From Aquiflexum gelatinilyticum (GTDB lineage Bacteria > Bacteroidota > Bacteroidia > Cytophagales > Cyclobacteriaceae), in contig NZ_JANSUY010000001.1 in assembly GCF_024741135.1 (NCBI RefSeq), positions 434,001-498,000 of the forward strand: a stretch of DNA of 64,000 nt, in the 5' to 3' direction. The notes under the pieces are model-generated. The model ran no database searches and had not been told where the DNA came from. It was given only the letters and a program-made list of their open reading frames with translations. Positions within the stretch are counted from its first letter, which is position 1. Every line of letters begins with the position of its first letter. Shown in pieces: positions 8,579 through 16,717 of the stretch. A program made the position numbers and the translations under genes.

Positions 8579-9481
8579 TTACAGCCTTCCCTGTGCCTTT
8601 AATTTCCAGTACCTGTACAACCCAGCCACTGACATCCAGCTTGGGTTAGCATATTCATAGGTATGTATCAATTCAGGGGAACATCCCTCTTTCAAAAATT
8701 GTGAATTGGAATATTCCATAAAAAGTGGTACAACTTCCGCCTGGTCCACATTTTTCTCATAATATGGTTTTATCCATTCCGCCCAGTCGTCAAGCTTGTA
8801 GGAAAGGCTATCCAAATGGTAGTCTACTGCATCGATGATTCCAAAATGAGTAAGGTACAATTCCTTTGGCTTTTCGCTTTTGATGATGGCAAGGGACTTT
8901 TTCCATTCTTCCAGATTGATATCAGGTGGAGGGCAGGGAGGCATCACCGGGCCTCCGGCGATCTTGACGCCTGCCACATCGCCTGTAAATATGATATCAC
9001 CCATTTTCCAGGCTATGTGGTGGACAGCATGTCCAGGAGTGTGGAGGGATTTAATTTTTGTGGTACCGAATTCAAGTTCTTGCTTGTCTTCTACGCTGAC
9101 CAATTGGTTGGTTGGGATAGGTTTCATCTTCCCCCAAAGTCTGTCCATATCATCGCCATAAATTTGAGAGGCAGAATTCCAAAGCTTTTCGGGAGAAGCC
9201 AAATGTGGCGCTCCAAAAGGATGGACATATATTTTGGCCCCTCCTTCAGCAAGTTTCCATGCCGCTCCGGCATGGTCAAAATGGATATGTGTCAAAAGGA
9301 CATGATGGATGTCCTCCAATGAATAGCCCGATTTGGATATCCCGCGGCTGAGTTGGTCAAAAGTACTAGCCGGGCCTGTTTCGATAAGAATTGGACCATC
9401 AGATGTTTCCACCAAAAAGCAAGCTATGGCATCCTTTGTTTTTTGAAAATGCAGGTCAATGATTTTAATTTTTTCCATCAT
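8579..9481 (-). CDS. MBL-fold metallo-hydrolase
   Basis: 300 residues. The metallo-beta-lactamase motif THIHFDHAG gives His65, His67, Asp69 and His70. Further ligands appear in LHTPGHAVHHIAW and FTGDVAG, with a C-terminal His in LTHFG. The protein is cytosolic with no signal peptide, so glyoxalase-II-like or other hydrolase activity on a small substrate is plausible; the substrate is unknown. Its start ATG overlaps the stop of the SRAP gene by 4 bp (ATGA), so translation is probably coupled. Confidence 0.87.
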   Translation of the reverse strand: MMEKIKIIDLHFQKTKDAIACFLVETSDGPILIETGPASTFDQLSRGISKSGYSLEDIHHVLLTHIHFDHAGAAWKLAEGGAKIYVHPFGAPHLASPEKLWNSASQIYGDDMDRLWGKMKPIPTNQLVSVEDKQELEFGTTKIKSLHTPGHAVHHIAWKMGDIIFTGDVAGVKIAGGPVMPPCPPPDINLEEWKKSLAIIKSEKPKELYLTHFGIIDAVDYHLDSLSYKLDDWAEWIKPYYEKNVDQAEVVPLFMEYSNSQFLKEGCSPELIHTYEYANPSWMSVAGLYRYWKLKAQGRL

Positions 9482-10176
9482 CCGAATAAAGTGTAATTCC
9501 CAAATTGATCCATTGGGGATGTTTTGCGGATTATTCCGGGACTGTCGTTGGAGACCTGATTTACAAGCGGAGATACTGTGTAGCTCAACATGTCATCTGC
9601 CGAGTAGGTTGTCAGCATTTGAAGCAGGTTTGATTCAGAACTGTATTTGTCAAGCCACTTTTTCTCATCTTCTTTTTTCAGAATGACAGGCATCCTGTCA
9701 TGAACCTCGGAAACAAGCCTGTTGGGTTCGGTTGTCAAAATCAAAAAGGTATGGTTAATTTCCCCTTTTTCGTTTTCATATTCTTCCCAAATACCCGCAA
9801 AAGCGAAGGCTTCATTGTTGGCCATGGTGAAGCGATACGGGACTTTGGTTTTCTTCCCCAATTTTTTCCATTCATAAAAACCGTCTGCAGGCACCAGGCA
9901 TCTTCTTTTTTCAAAAGAAGATTTAAAAGAAATTTTCTCATGTACCGTTTCTGCCTTGGCATTGATAAATTTTTGAGAAACAGGTTTGTTTTTGGCAAAA
10001 TCCGGTGTGATGCCCCAATAAAAAAATGAAAATCCTTTTGGGCTTTCAGAAGTGATGACAGGCACTAGTTGGGTAGGAGCTATATTATATCGTGGTTTGA
10101 AATCGACCAGAATCTCTGCCTGAAATCTTTCTTCCAATTCAATTTTACTTTTGCTGAGGGAATATCTGCCGCACAT
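9478..10176 (-). CDS. SRAP-domain protein (HMCES/YedK family)
   Basis: 232 residues. Mature N-terminal Cys2 (MCGRYSLS), the FINAKAETV segment, Glu102 in GFYEWKK and His159 in EVHDRMPVIL are the conserved active-site residues of the SOS-response-associated peptidase fold. These proteins use Cys2 to form a thiazolidine cross-link with abasic sites in single-stranded DNA and so shield them. The gene sits in a minus-strand operon between a YheT-type hydrolase, 20 bp upstream, and an MBL hydrolase, overlapping by 4 bp. No LexA-type box was identified. Length and motifs are complete. Confidence 0.93.
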   Translation of the reverse strand: MCGRYSLSKSKIELEERFQAEILVDFKPRYNIAPTQLVPVITSESPKGFSFFYWGITPDFAKNKPVSQKFINAKAETVHEKISFKSSFEKRRCLVPADGFYEWKKLGKKTKVPYRFTMANNEAFAFAGIWEEYENEKGEINHTFLILTTEPNRLVSEVHDRMPVILKKEDEKKWLDKYSSESNLLQMLTTYSADDMLSYTVSPLVNQVSNDSPGIIRKTSPMDQFGNYTLFG

Positions 10177-10196
10177 GTTAATGGTTTTTCTGAAAA

Positions 10197-11156
10197 TTAC
10201 TGATCTGATGTGATAAATTCAAACGCCCTTTTTTCGGACCAATAAATATCGGCCTTCTTTCTCGGACTAAAGCCAACATGTCCGCCATATTTTGGAAAAT
10301 CCATCCATACCTGTTCTAACTTTCTTCCCAAAGATATTGGGAAGCATCGGTCACTTAGAAATGGATCATTCTGGGCATTCAGAATCAAAGAAGGGACTTC
10401 AATTTGATCAAGGAAATACAAGGAAGAATTCTGCTCATAATAATCGTGGGCATCATCAAATCCATGCAATGGGCCGGTATAATGATCATCAAAATCCTGA
10501 AGTGTTTTGATCTTTCTCAACATGCCGGTAGGGATTTCATCAGGAAATTTCATTGCTTTTCTGATAACTTTTTCTTTTAAGGTTTTCAAAAATCTCTTGG
10601 CGTACATGATATTTTCTCCTGTAGAGATTTTAATGCATGCGGATTCTAAGTGCAGAGGAACAGAAATAGCCACGGCTTTTTTGATTTTTGGAGTTCTGGC
10701 TCTTTTTTCTCCAAGGTATTTTAAGGTAAGATTTCCACCCAAACTGAAACCGATCAAATAGACGGATTCATATTTTTGGGAAGCATGTCCCACCACAAAA
10801 TCCAGGTCATAAGTGGCTCCTGAATGGTAAAAAATAGGTTTGTTGTTCAATTCTTCACTGCATCCGCGGAAGTTCCAGTTAAGCACATCAAATCCATTTG
10901 CAAAAAAATGTCTTGCCATTCCTGTCATGTATGGACGCTGGCTGTTGCCCTCCAATCCATGGCTGATGATAACCAATTTTTGGGATGAGTTCCTCAGCCA
11001 ATCCAGGTCCAAAAAGTCCCCGTCAGGGGTAGTAACCCTTTCTCTTTCAAAAGGTAAGGAGTGTGGATCTCTGAATAAACTTGGGATTATGGTCTGCAAA
11101 TGACCATTGAAAAGCCATTTTGGATATTCGTAATCTGTTTTTTTTACAACAGGCAT
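10197..11156 (-). CDS. YheT-family alpha/beta hydrolase
   Basis: 319 residues. The nucleophile elbow GFSLGGN places Ser138. The probable acid is in LNAQNDPFL and the base His in YGGHVGF near the C-terminus. The N-terminal GHLQTI motif and the NFRGCS segment are characteristic of the YheT (COG0429) esterase group, related to eukaryotic ABHD1/2/3. There is no signal peptide, so it acts in the cytosol or at the inner membrane, probably as a carboxylesterase or lipase of unknown substrate. It is the first gene of the operon with the SRAP and MBL genes. It faces away from the E2 gene across 123 bp. Confidence 0.9.
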   Translation of the reverse strand: MPVVKKTDYEYPKWLFNGHLQTIIPSLFRDPHSLPFERERVTTPDGDFLDLDWLRNSSQKLVIISHGLEGNSQRPYMTGMARHFFANGFDVLNWNFRGCSEELNNKPIFYHSGATYDLDFVVGHASQKYESVYLIGFSLGGNLTLKYLGEKRARTPKIKKAVAISVPLHLESACIKISTGENIMYAKRFLKTLKEKVIRKAMKFPDEIPTGMLRKIKTLQDFDDHYTGPLHGFDDAHDYYEQNSSLYFLDQIEVPSLILNAQNDPFLSDRCFPISLGRKLEQVWMDFPKYGGHVGFSPRKKADIYWSEKRAFEFITSDQ

Positions 11157-11208
11157 TTTAAAACAAAATCATCAATTCTGAACTTATCAAACCTGAAAAT
11201 ACTACTAT

Positions 11209-11216
11209 TATATTTG
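11209..11216 (+). promoter_or_regulatory. Candidate -7 promoter box upstream of the E2 gene
   Basis: TATATTTG matches the Bacteroidota -7 consensus TAnnTTTG. It lies about 64 bp before the ATG of the dihydrolipoyl acyltransferase gene. I could not find a clean -33 TTG at the usual spacing, so this is a tentative call. Confidence 0.35.
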
Positions 11217-11279
11217 AATCTAGACATTTTAAGAACTATTTTTGGACTCCTTAAAATTTGACTAGGATATAATCAACTT

Positions 11280-12983
11280 ATGGCCGAGATAATACGAATG
11301 CCCAAAATGAGCGATACCATGGAAGAAGGGGTTATCGCAGCGTGGTTGAAAAAAGTAGGAGATGCAGTAAAGCCAGGAGATATACTTGCTGAAGTGGAAA
11401 CCGATAAGGCCACCATGGAACTTGAATCTTATGAAGAAGGTGTTTTGCTATACATCGGTGTGGAGGAAAAAAACGCTGTGGCAGTCAATGGGGTAATTGC
11501 CATTATTGGAGAAAAAGGTGAAGATATAGATTCCTTACTAAAGGATATAGAAGGTGGTGATGCACCCACTCCTAAAGCTGAAGAGAAAAAAGAAGAAAAA
11601 ACCGAAGCTCCCAAGGAAGAAAAAGCTGCCCCTGCTCCTCAAAAAGCAGAAGCTCCAAAGGAATCTATCGATGTCTCCGGGATCAATGGGACCGTATTGA
11701 CCATGCCTAAGATGTCTGATACCATGACCGAGGGCACGATAGCCTCTTGGTTGAAAAAAGTAGGAGATACCATCAAATCCGGTGATATCATAGCAGAAGT
11801 AGAGACTGATAAGGCCACCATGGAACTTGAATCATACGATGATGGAGTATTGCTTTATATCGGTGTGGAAGAAGGTAATGCTGTCGAAGTTGATGGTGTT
11901 ATAGCTATTGTTGGTGAAAAAGGTGCTGATTATGAGAAATTGCTAAAGGCTCACAAAGCAAAATCCGGAGGTGCAGAAGCTCCTGCTCCTGAGGAGAAGA
12001 AGGAAGAAAAGCCTGCTGCTACTGAAGCAAAAGCTCCTGAAACCAAGCCATCAGAAACCAAGCCTGCTGAAGCTTCTGCTCCAACCTCATCATCTGAAAA
12101 CGGACGGGTTATAGCTTCTCCCTTGGCCAAGAAAATGGCTTCTGACAAGGGAATAGATATTGCTTTGGTAAAAGGAAGCGGTGAAGGTGGAAGAATTATC
12201 AAAAGAGATGTGGAATCCTTCGATCCAGCCTCCGTAAAACCTGTCGCTTCTCAAGCAACAGCTGCTACTAGTGCCGCAGCTTCAGCACCTGCATTGGGTC
12301 AGGAATCTTTCAGAGAAGAGAAAGTTTCCCAGATGAGAAAGGTCATTGCCAAGAGATTGGCTGAAAGCAAGTTTGGCGCACCGCATTTTTACCTTACCAT
12401 GGAAATCAACATGGATAAGGCCATCGCCTCAAGACAGAGTATGAACGAAGTTTCTCCGGTGAAAATTTCCTTCAATGATTTTGTGATCAAAGCTTCAGCA
12501 ATGGCTTTGAAACAACATCCAAAAGTGAATTCTTCTTGGTTGGGGGATAAAATCAGATACAATGACCATATCCATATCGGCATGGCGGTAGCCGTGGAGG
12601 AAGGATTATTGGTTCCTGTGATCCGATTTGCGGATAGCAAGTCATTATCGCAGATTTCTACCGAAGCCAAGACATTGGGAGGGAAAGCCAAAAACAAAGA
12701 ATTGCAACCGAAAGATTGGGAAGGGAATACATTTACCATTTCCAACTTGGGGATGTTCGGAATCGATGAGTTCACAGCCATCATCAATCCACCTGATGCA
12801 TGTATCCTAGCTGTCGGAGGGATCAAAGAAACCGTGATCGTGAAAAACGGTCAGATGCAGATCGGAAATATCATGAAAGTGACGCTTTCCTGTGACCACA
12901 GAGTAGTGGACGGAGCTGTCGGTTCTGCCTTCTTGCTTACTTTGAAAGGTCTGCTCGAAGATCCCGTCAGGATGTTGATCTAA
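11280..12983 (+). CDS. Pyruvate dehydrogenase E2, dihydrolipoamide acetyltransferase, two lipoyl domains
   Basis: 567 residues. Lipoyl domain 1 (about 2-78) has lipoyl-Lys43 in ETDKATMELES and lipoyl domain 2 (about 138-216) has Lys178 in the same motif. They are joined by Ala/Pro/Glu/Lys-rich flexible linkers. A peripheral subunit-binding domain follows near 276-314 (ASPLAKKMASDKGIDI), then the catalytic acyltransferase domain (about 345-567) with His540 and Asp544 in SCDHRVVDGA. It transfers acetyl groups to CoA in the cytosolic pyruvate dehydrogenase complex. The E1 and E3 genes are not in the window. The high identity of the two lipoyl segments points to a fairly recent internal duplication or ongoing gene conversion. 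A terminator follows. Confidence 0.92.
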   Translation: MAEIIRMPKMSDTMEEGVIAAWLKKVGDAVKPGDILAEVETDKATMELESYEEGVLLYIGVEEKNAVAVNGVIAIIGEKGEDIDSLLKDIEGGDAPTPKAEEKKEEKTEAPKEEKAAPAPQKAEAPKESIDVSGINGTVLTMPKMSDTMTEGTIASWLKKVGDTIKSGDIIAEVETDKATMELESYDDGVLLYIGVEEGNAVEVDGVIAIVGEKGADYEKLLKAHKAKSGGAEAPAPEEKKEEKPAATEAKAPETKPSETKPAEASAPTSSSENGRVIASPLAKKMASDKGIDIALVKGSGEGGRIIKRDVESFDPASVKPVASQATAATSAAASAPALGQESFREEKVSQMRKVIAKRLAESKFGAPHFYLTMEINMDKAIASRQSMNEVSPVKISFNDFVIKASAMALKQHPKVNSSWLGDKIRYNDHIHIGMAVAVEEGLLVPVIRFADSKSLSQISTEAKTLGGKAKNKELQPKDWEGNTFTISNLGMFGIDEFTAIINPPDACILAVGGIKETVIVKNGQMQIGNIMKVTLSCDHRVVDGAVGSAFLLTLKGLLEDPVRMLI

Positions 12984-13003
12984 CAGAAAAAACAAATACT
13001 GTC

Positions 13004-13031
13004 AAAAAGTCCTGTTTTCACGGGACTTTTT
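13004..13031 (+). terminator. Rho-independent terminator after the E2 gene
   Basis: AAAAAGTCCTG, loop TTTTCA, CGGGACTTTTT: an 11 bp stem with one G-U pair ending in a T-run, 20 bp after the stop codon. Confidence 0.85.
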
Positions 13032-13113
13032 GCTTTTGTATGGTTGTTGAGGTTAGAAGGTTTTAAAAGTTAATAGGTTGAAAAGTTGTCGGGATGCCAC
13101 CTTCGCTCTTCAA

Positions 13114-13148
13114 TCTCATGTCTCACGTCTCATATCTCTTGTCTAATA
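13114..13148 (+). repeat. Heptanucleotide tandem repeat TCTCANN
   Basis: Five consecutive 7 bp units (TCTCATG, TCTCACG, TCTCATA, TCTCTTG, TCTAATA) that degrade towards the 3' end and finish 4 bp before the hslV start codon. A second array of the same heptad lies at 56221. Confidence 0.75.
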
Positions 13149-13152
13149 AATA

Positions 13153-13695
13153 ATGGAAAAAATAAAATCAACAACCGTAGTCGCTATCAAACACAACGGG
13201 GAAGTAGTCATCGGTGCAGACGGTCAGGCTACCTTAGGAAATACAATTGCAAAAAGCACTGTCAATAAAATCAGGAAATTACAGGGAGGAAAGATCGTCA
13301 CGGGATTTGCCGGTTCTACCGCTGATGCTTTTACGCTCTTGGAGAAATTCGAGGAAAAGATGGGTGCCTATGGTAACAACATGAAAAGAGCCGCCGTCGA
13401 ACTCGCCAAAGAATGGCGGACGGACCGAATGCTCAGCAAGCTCGAAGCCATGATGATCGTGGCTGATGCGGTGGATATTCTTGTTATTTCAGGAAACGGG
13501 GATGTGATCGAACCGGATATGGAGATCGCTTCCATCGGTTCAGGAAGCATGTATGCCCAATCTGCGGCCAGAGCTTTGAAGAAATTCGCTCCCCAACTTA
13601 CTGCAGAAGAAATGGTTAGGGAAAGCCTCGGCATCGCTGCCGATGTCTGTATCTACACCAACCATAACCTGGTGGTGGAAAAAGTGGTGAAATAA
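13153..13695 (+). CDS. hslV: ATP-dependent protease subunit HslV
   Basis: 180 residues, the normal HslV size. Processing after Ser6 would expose the nucleophile Thr7 (TTVVAIKHNG). IGADGQATLGNT, KIRKLQGGKIVTGFAGSTAD and the Gly-rich SIGSGSMYA segment are family signatures. HslV forms the proteolytic double ring of the HslUV machine in the cytosol. The usual partner ATPase gene hslU is not adjacent and not in the window. A heptad repeat occupies the region directly upstream of the start, and a very stable hairpin lies downstream. Confidence 0.94.
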   Translation: MEKIKSTTVVAIKHNGEVVIGADGQATLGNTIAKSTVNKIRKLQGGKIVTGFAGSTADAFTLLEKFEEKMGAYGNNMKRAAVELAKEWRTDRMLSKLEAMMIVADAVDILVISGNGDVIEPDMEIASIGSGSMYAQSAARALKKFAPQLTAEEMVRESLGIAADVCIYTNHNLVVEKVVK

Positions 13696-13751
13696 TTTCC
13701 TTTAGATTTTTACCCTTCGACTTCGCCCAGGGTCCAATGATGATTTAATGA

Positions 13752-13792
13752 GGGGGGAGAAGGGAAAGGGCGTCGCCCTTTCCCTTCTCCCC
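13752..13792. repeat. Perfect 19 bp intergenic hairpin, polypurine/polypyrimidine
   Basis: Arms 13752-13770 and 13774-13792 are exact reverse complements with a 3 nt loop. The left arm is purine-only except for its last base and is G-rich. The element stands 56 bp after hslV and 63 bp from the convergent minus-strand gene. It lacks a strong T-tract on either side, so it may be a terminator for both genes or a copy of a dispersed palindromic element. Confidence 0.7.
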
Positions 13793-13855
13793 CTACTGTT
13801 TTTATCTGGATAGTTAATGGCTTTTAGCTCACGGATTTCTATTGGACTGGCTATA

Positions 13856-14527
13856 TTAATTTTTTTCAGGATAGTTTAGTTGAAAAATAAAATAGCTTAA
13901 GAGTCCAATTCCTGATATTAAAATGATTGATTGGTAGTCGATTGAAGCATTGATTGATGATTCTTTATACAATATTCCAGCACCAAAAACTATCGTCACT
14001 ACAATCGACATCCTTAAATTTGTTGAGAAAGGATAAAACAATAATTTTGACAATCTCCTTATAGGTGACTTAGCTTTTGCCTTATTTATTTCTCTTCGTG
14101 AATAAGCGTCTAACAAAACTTCGTTAACTTTCAGGGCCATCATACCTGAACTTAATTCAAATCTCCATATTCTTGAAGTTGGAACCAGCAATAAATTATT
14201 TAGTATATTTTCAATTTCAATTGCAATCATTTCAATAGATTGGTCGTAAAAATTTTTGTGATAGTTTGTTAAAGGGAACTTCTCTTTCCACCCATTAATT
14301 TGTAGGATTTTCATAGAAAGATGTGGTGTTAGTTTTTTATTTGGGACTAATAAAACATAAAATCCAGTACCTTCATTTAAAATATAGAGCAAATTACCTA
14401 TTGTAGTAATTGTTATACCATAAGACTTTCCTTTTGCTTTTATTGTTAAGAGGTTTTGTTTTAGAACCTCAATGTTTGAATTTATTGTTGTCATTTTAAT
14501 ATTACTCTTAACATTACCTTTTTTCAT
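13856..14527 (-). CDS. Hypothetical membrane protein
   Basis: 223 residues; an internal ATG at codon 12 is an alternative start. Not a family I recognise. The N-terminal 150 residues look soluble and mixed alpha/beta. The C-terminus has two hydrophobic helices (about 173-189 and 200-216), separated by a short loop, and a basic segment before them (KAKAKSPIRRLSK), so the N-domain is probably cytosolic. The gene is noticeably more AT-rich than its neighbours and stands alone between convergent and divergent plus-strand genes, which would fit acquisition by transfer. Function unknown. Confidence 0.55.
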   Translation of the reverse strand: MKKGNVKSNIKMTTINSNIEVLKQNLLTIKAKGKSYGITITTIGNLLYILNEGTGFYVLLVPNKKLTPHLSMKILQINGWKEKFPLTNYHKNFYDQSIEMIAIEIENILNNLLLVPTSRIWRFELSSGMMALKVNEVLLDAYSRREINKAKAKSPIRRLSKLLFYPFSTNLRMSIVVTIVFGAGILYKESSINASIDYQSIILISGIGLLSYFIFQLNYPEKN

Positions 14528-14684
14528 CGGTCAAAATCACCCTATTCAAATATACTTTCCCCATTCCTTTTGAACCCAACCCCATAAAACTAAAATAATT
14601 TTTGATAATCCTTCCTGATTTATTCGGCTTTTCTAAACTTCATATCCCTTTTCTAGGTTATGTCTCCAGTAAACAATACCAACC

Positions 14685-15350
14685 ATGGAAAAAGCACCCG
14701 CCAAGAAAACTGCCAAAGTAGATCAAAAGACAAAAATCATAACCGGATACGTCGAATACGTATTGGAACACGGTAAGCAACCGGCTTCGGTATTCAAGTT
14801 TGCCAAGGAACTGAAGATGAAAGAAGAGGAATTTTACACCTACTTCACTTCTTTCGAATCCATCAAATCAGCCGTTTGGGCAAAGCTTTTTGACGACACC
14901 ATCGAAAACTTAGAATCTCAGGAAGTTTATAAAGAATACAGCGCCCGTGAAAAATTTCTTGGATTCCTTTTCACCTTGGTGGAAGAACTCAAGAAAAACA
15001 GGTCATATCTGCTGTCTCTGTACGGAGGCAACAAAGGCATAAAAAATATCCTTCCCACTGAAGCCAAAACTTTCAGACACAAGTTCAAGGACTTTGCCAA
15101 CGAGATCATTTTGGAAGGAAAAGAAACAGAGGAAATCGCCAGTAGACCGATCATTTCAGACAGATACGATGAAGCACTTTGGCTTCAGGTTTGGTTTGTG
15201 TTCCAGTTTTGGATCAAAGATAGTTCCCCTTCATTCGAAAAAACAGACGCGGCCATTGAGAAATCCGTCAACCTAGCTTTTGACCTTATGGGAAAAAGCG
15301 CCATTGATTCCTTCATCGATTTTGCCAAGTTTTTGTACCAAAATAAGTAA
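14685..15350 (+). CDS. TetR-like transcriptional regulator
   Basis: 221 residues. After a Lys/Ala-rich leader, residues 18-65 form a TetR-type helix-turn-helix (ASVFKFAKELKMKEEEFYTYF as the recognition region, with an atypical acidic helix). The helical C-terminal domain has the composition of the TetR_C effector domain. The next gene, an ABC1-type atypical kinase, begins 11 bp after the stop, so the two are almost certainly one operon. The acidic recognition helix makes classical DNA binding less certain. It might act as a partner of the kinase rather than as a repressor. Confidence 0.7.
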   Translation: MEKAPAKKTAKVDQKTKIITGYVEYVLEHGKQPASVFKFAKELKMKEEEFYTYFTSFESIKSAVWAKLFDDTIENLESQEVYKEYSAREKFLGFLFTLVEELKKNRSYLLSLYGGNKGIKNILPTEAKTFRHKFKDFANEIILEGKETEEIASRPIISDRYDEALWLQVWFVFQFWIKDSSPSFEKTDAAIEKSVNLAFDLMGKSAIDSFIDFAKFLYQNK

Positions 15351-15361
15351 TCATTAACACC

Positions 15362-16681
15362 ATGGAAAGCAAAGTGAAGGAGCAACAGAGTATCCCAACA
15401 TCCAAAGTACAGCGTGCGGCGAAGTTTATCAGTACAGGTGCCAAAGTAGGCAGCAACTACATGAAGCATTACGCCAAAAAGGTCGTCAACCCATCGATGA
15501 CCAAAGAGGAACTTCATACCAACAATGCGACTGACATCTATAATTCTCTGAGTGAATTGAAAGGTTCTGCGCTTAAAGTGGCGCAGATGATGTCCATGGA
15601 CAAAAATATCCTTCCAAGGGCCTATCAGGATAAGTTTACGATGGCGCAATACAGTGCACCGCCTTTGTCGTATCCCTTGGTAGTAAAGACCTTTCAGAAG
15701 TATTTTGGTAAAAGCCCGGAGCAGATTTACGATACATTTACCCGGTCAGCGGTCAATGCCGCCTCCATCGGTCAGGTGCATCAAGCGATCCAAAACGGGA
15801 AAAAACTCGCTGTCAAAATCCAATATCCCGGTGTGGCGGATTCGGTAAGTTCTGATTTGAAATTGGTAAGGCCTTTCGCCTTGCGCCTGCTCAATATGAA
15901 TGAAAAGGAACTTGACCACTACATGGCAGAAGTGGAAGAGAAACTGTTGGAGGAGACAGATTATGTACTCGAAGTGCAGCGATCGAAGGAAATTTCAAGT
16001 GCCTGCAGCCATATCGAAGACCTCGTTTTCCCGACATATTATGAAAACCTGAGCTCTGACCGCATCATCACGATGGATTGGATAGAAGGAAAGCATATTA
16101 AAGAGTGGCTTGAAACCAATCCTACCCAAGAGCAAAAAAACAGGATCGGTCAGGCACTTTGGGATTTTTATCACCATCAGGTTCACAATCTGATGCAAGT
16201 TCACGCTGATCCACATCCGGGAAATTTCATCATCCAAAACAATGACAAACTTGGTATCATCGATTTTGGCTGTGTCAAAGTCATACCTGAGGATTTTTAC
16301 AAAGGCTATTTTTCATTGATCAAAAGGGAATTGCTGATTAATGAAGATGAATTGAACGAGATTTTCTACGGGTTGGAATTTATCAGCGACAAGGATACCG
16401 CAGAGGAGAAAGTTTACTTCAAAAATATATTCAAGGACATGATCTCTTTGTTGGGAAAACCTTTCCATGTGGAAACTTTCGATTTTGCGGACAACAGCTA
16501 TTTCGAACAGATCTTCCAATTGGGAGATAGGATTTCCAACGACAAAATGTTCCGAAAATCCCGTCAGGCCCGCGGTTCACGTCACGGTTTGTATATCAAC
16601 AGGACTTATTTTGGAATTTATAATCTGTTGAATCAATTGGAAGCCAATATCGTCACGACCAAGCCGGAATGGCTGAAATAA
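15362..16681 (+). CDS. ABC1/AarF/UbiB-family atypical kinase
   Basis: 439 residues. Signatures of the UbiB/COQ8 fold are present: the KxGQ-region as LKVAQ (residues 71-75), the Ala-rich loop NAASIGQVH (132-140), Lys152 in LAVKIQYPG, the catalytic loop HADPHPGN (281-288) and the metal-binding Asp301 in IIDFG. The canonical Gly of KxGQ is replaced by Ala. COQ8 proteins support quinone synthesis through ATPase activity at the membrane. Bacteroidota make menaquinone, so the role here is less clear. No transmembrane helix is obvious. It is paired with the TetR-like gene 11 bp upstream. Confidence 0.88.
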   Translation: MESKVKEQQSIPTSKVQRAAKFISTGAKVGSNYMKHYAKKVVNPSMTKEELHTNNATDIYNSLSELKGSALKVAQMMSMDKNILPRAYQDKFTMAQYSAPPLSYPLVVKTFQKYFGKSPEQIYDTFTRSAVNAASIGQVHQAIQNGKKLAVKIQYPGVADSVSSDLKLVRPFALRLLNMNEKELDHYMAEVEEKLLEETDYVLEVQRSKEISSACSHIEDLVFPTYYENLSSDRIITMDWIEGKHIKEWLETNPTQEQKNRIGQALWDFYHHQVHNLMQVHADPHPGNFIIQNNDKLGIIDFGCVKVIPEDFYKGYFSLIKRELLINEDELNEIFYGLEFISDKDTAEEKVYFKNIFKDMISLLGKPFHVETFDFADNSYFEQIFQLGDRISNDKMFRKSRQARGSRHGLYINRTYFGIYNLLNQLEANIVTTKPEWLK

Positions 16682-16717
16682 TGTACATTAGTTTTCTTTG
16701 AATTTCAGTAAAGGGGA

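Noticed and set aside
8816-9322. 168-residue plus-strand frame opposite the MBL hydrolase gene
   Set aside because: Antisense of a gene with complete motifs; no independent evidence.
12389-12826. 145-residue minus-strand frame in the E2 gene
   Set aside because: Antisense shadow of the catalytic domain.
13114-13148. Heptad array as a CRISPR remnant
   Set aside because: No spacers and a unit of only 7 bp; tandem repeat instead.
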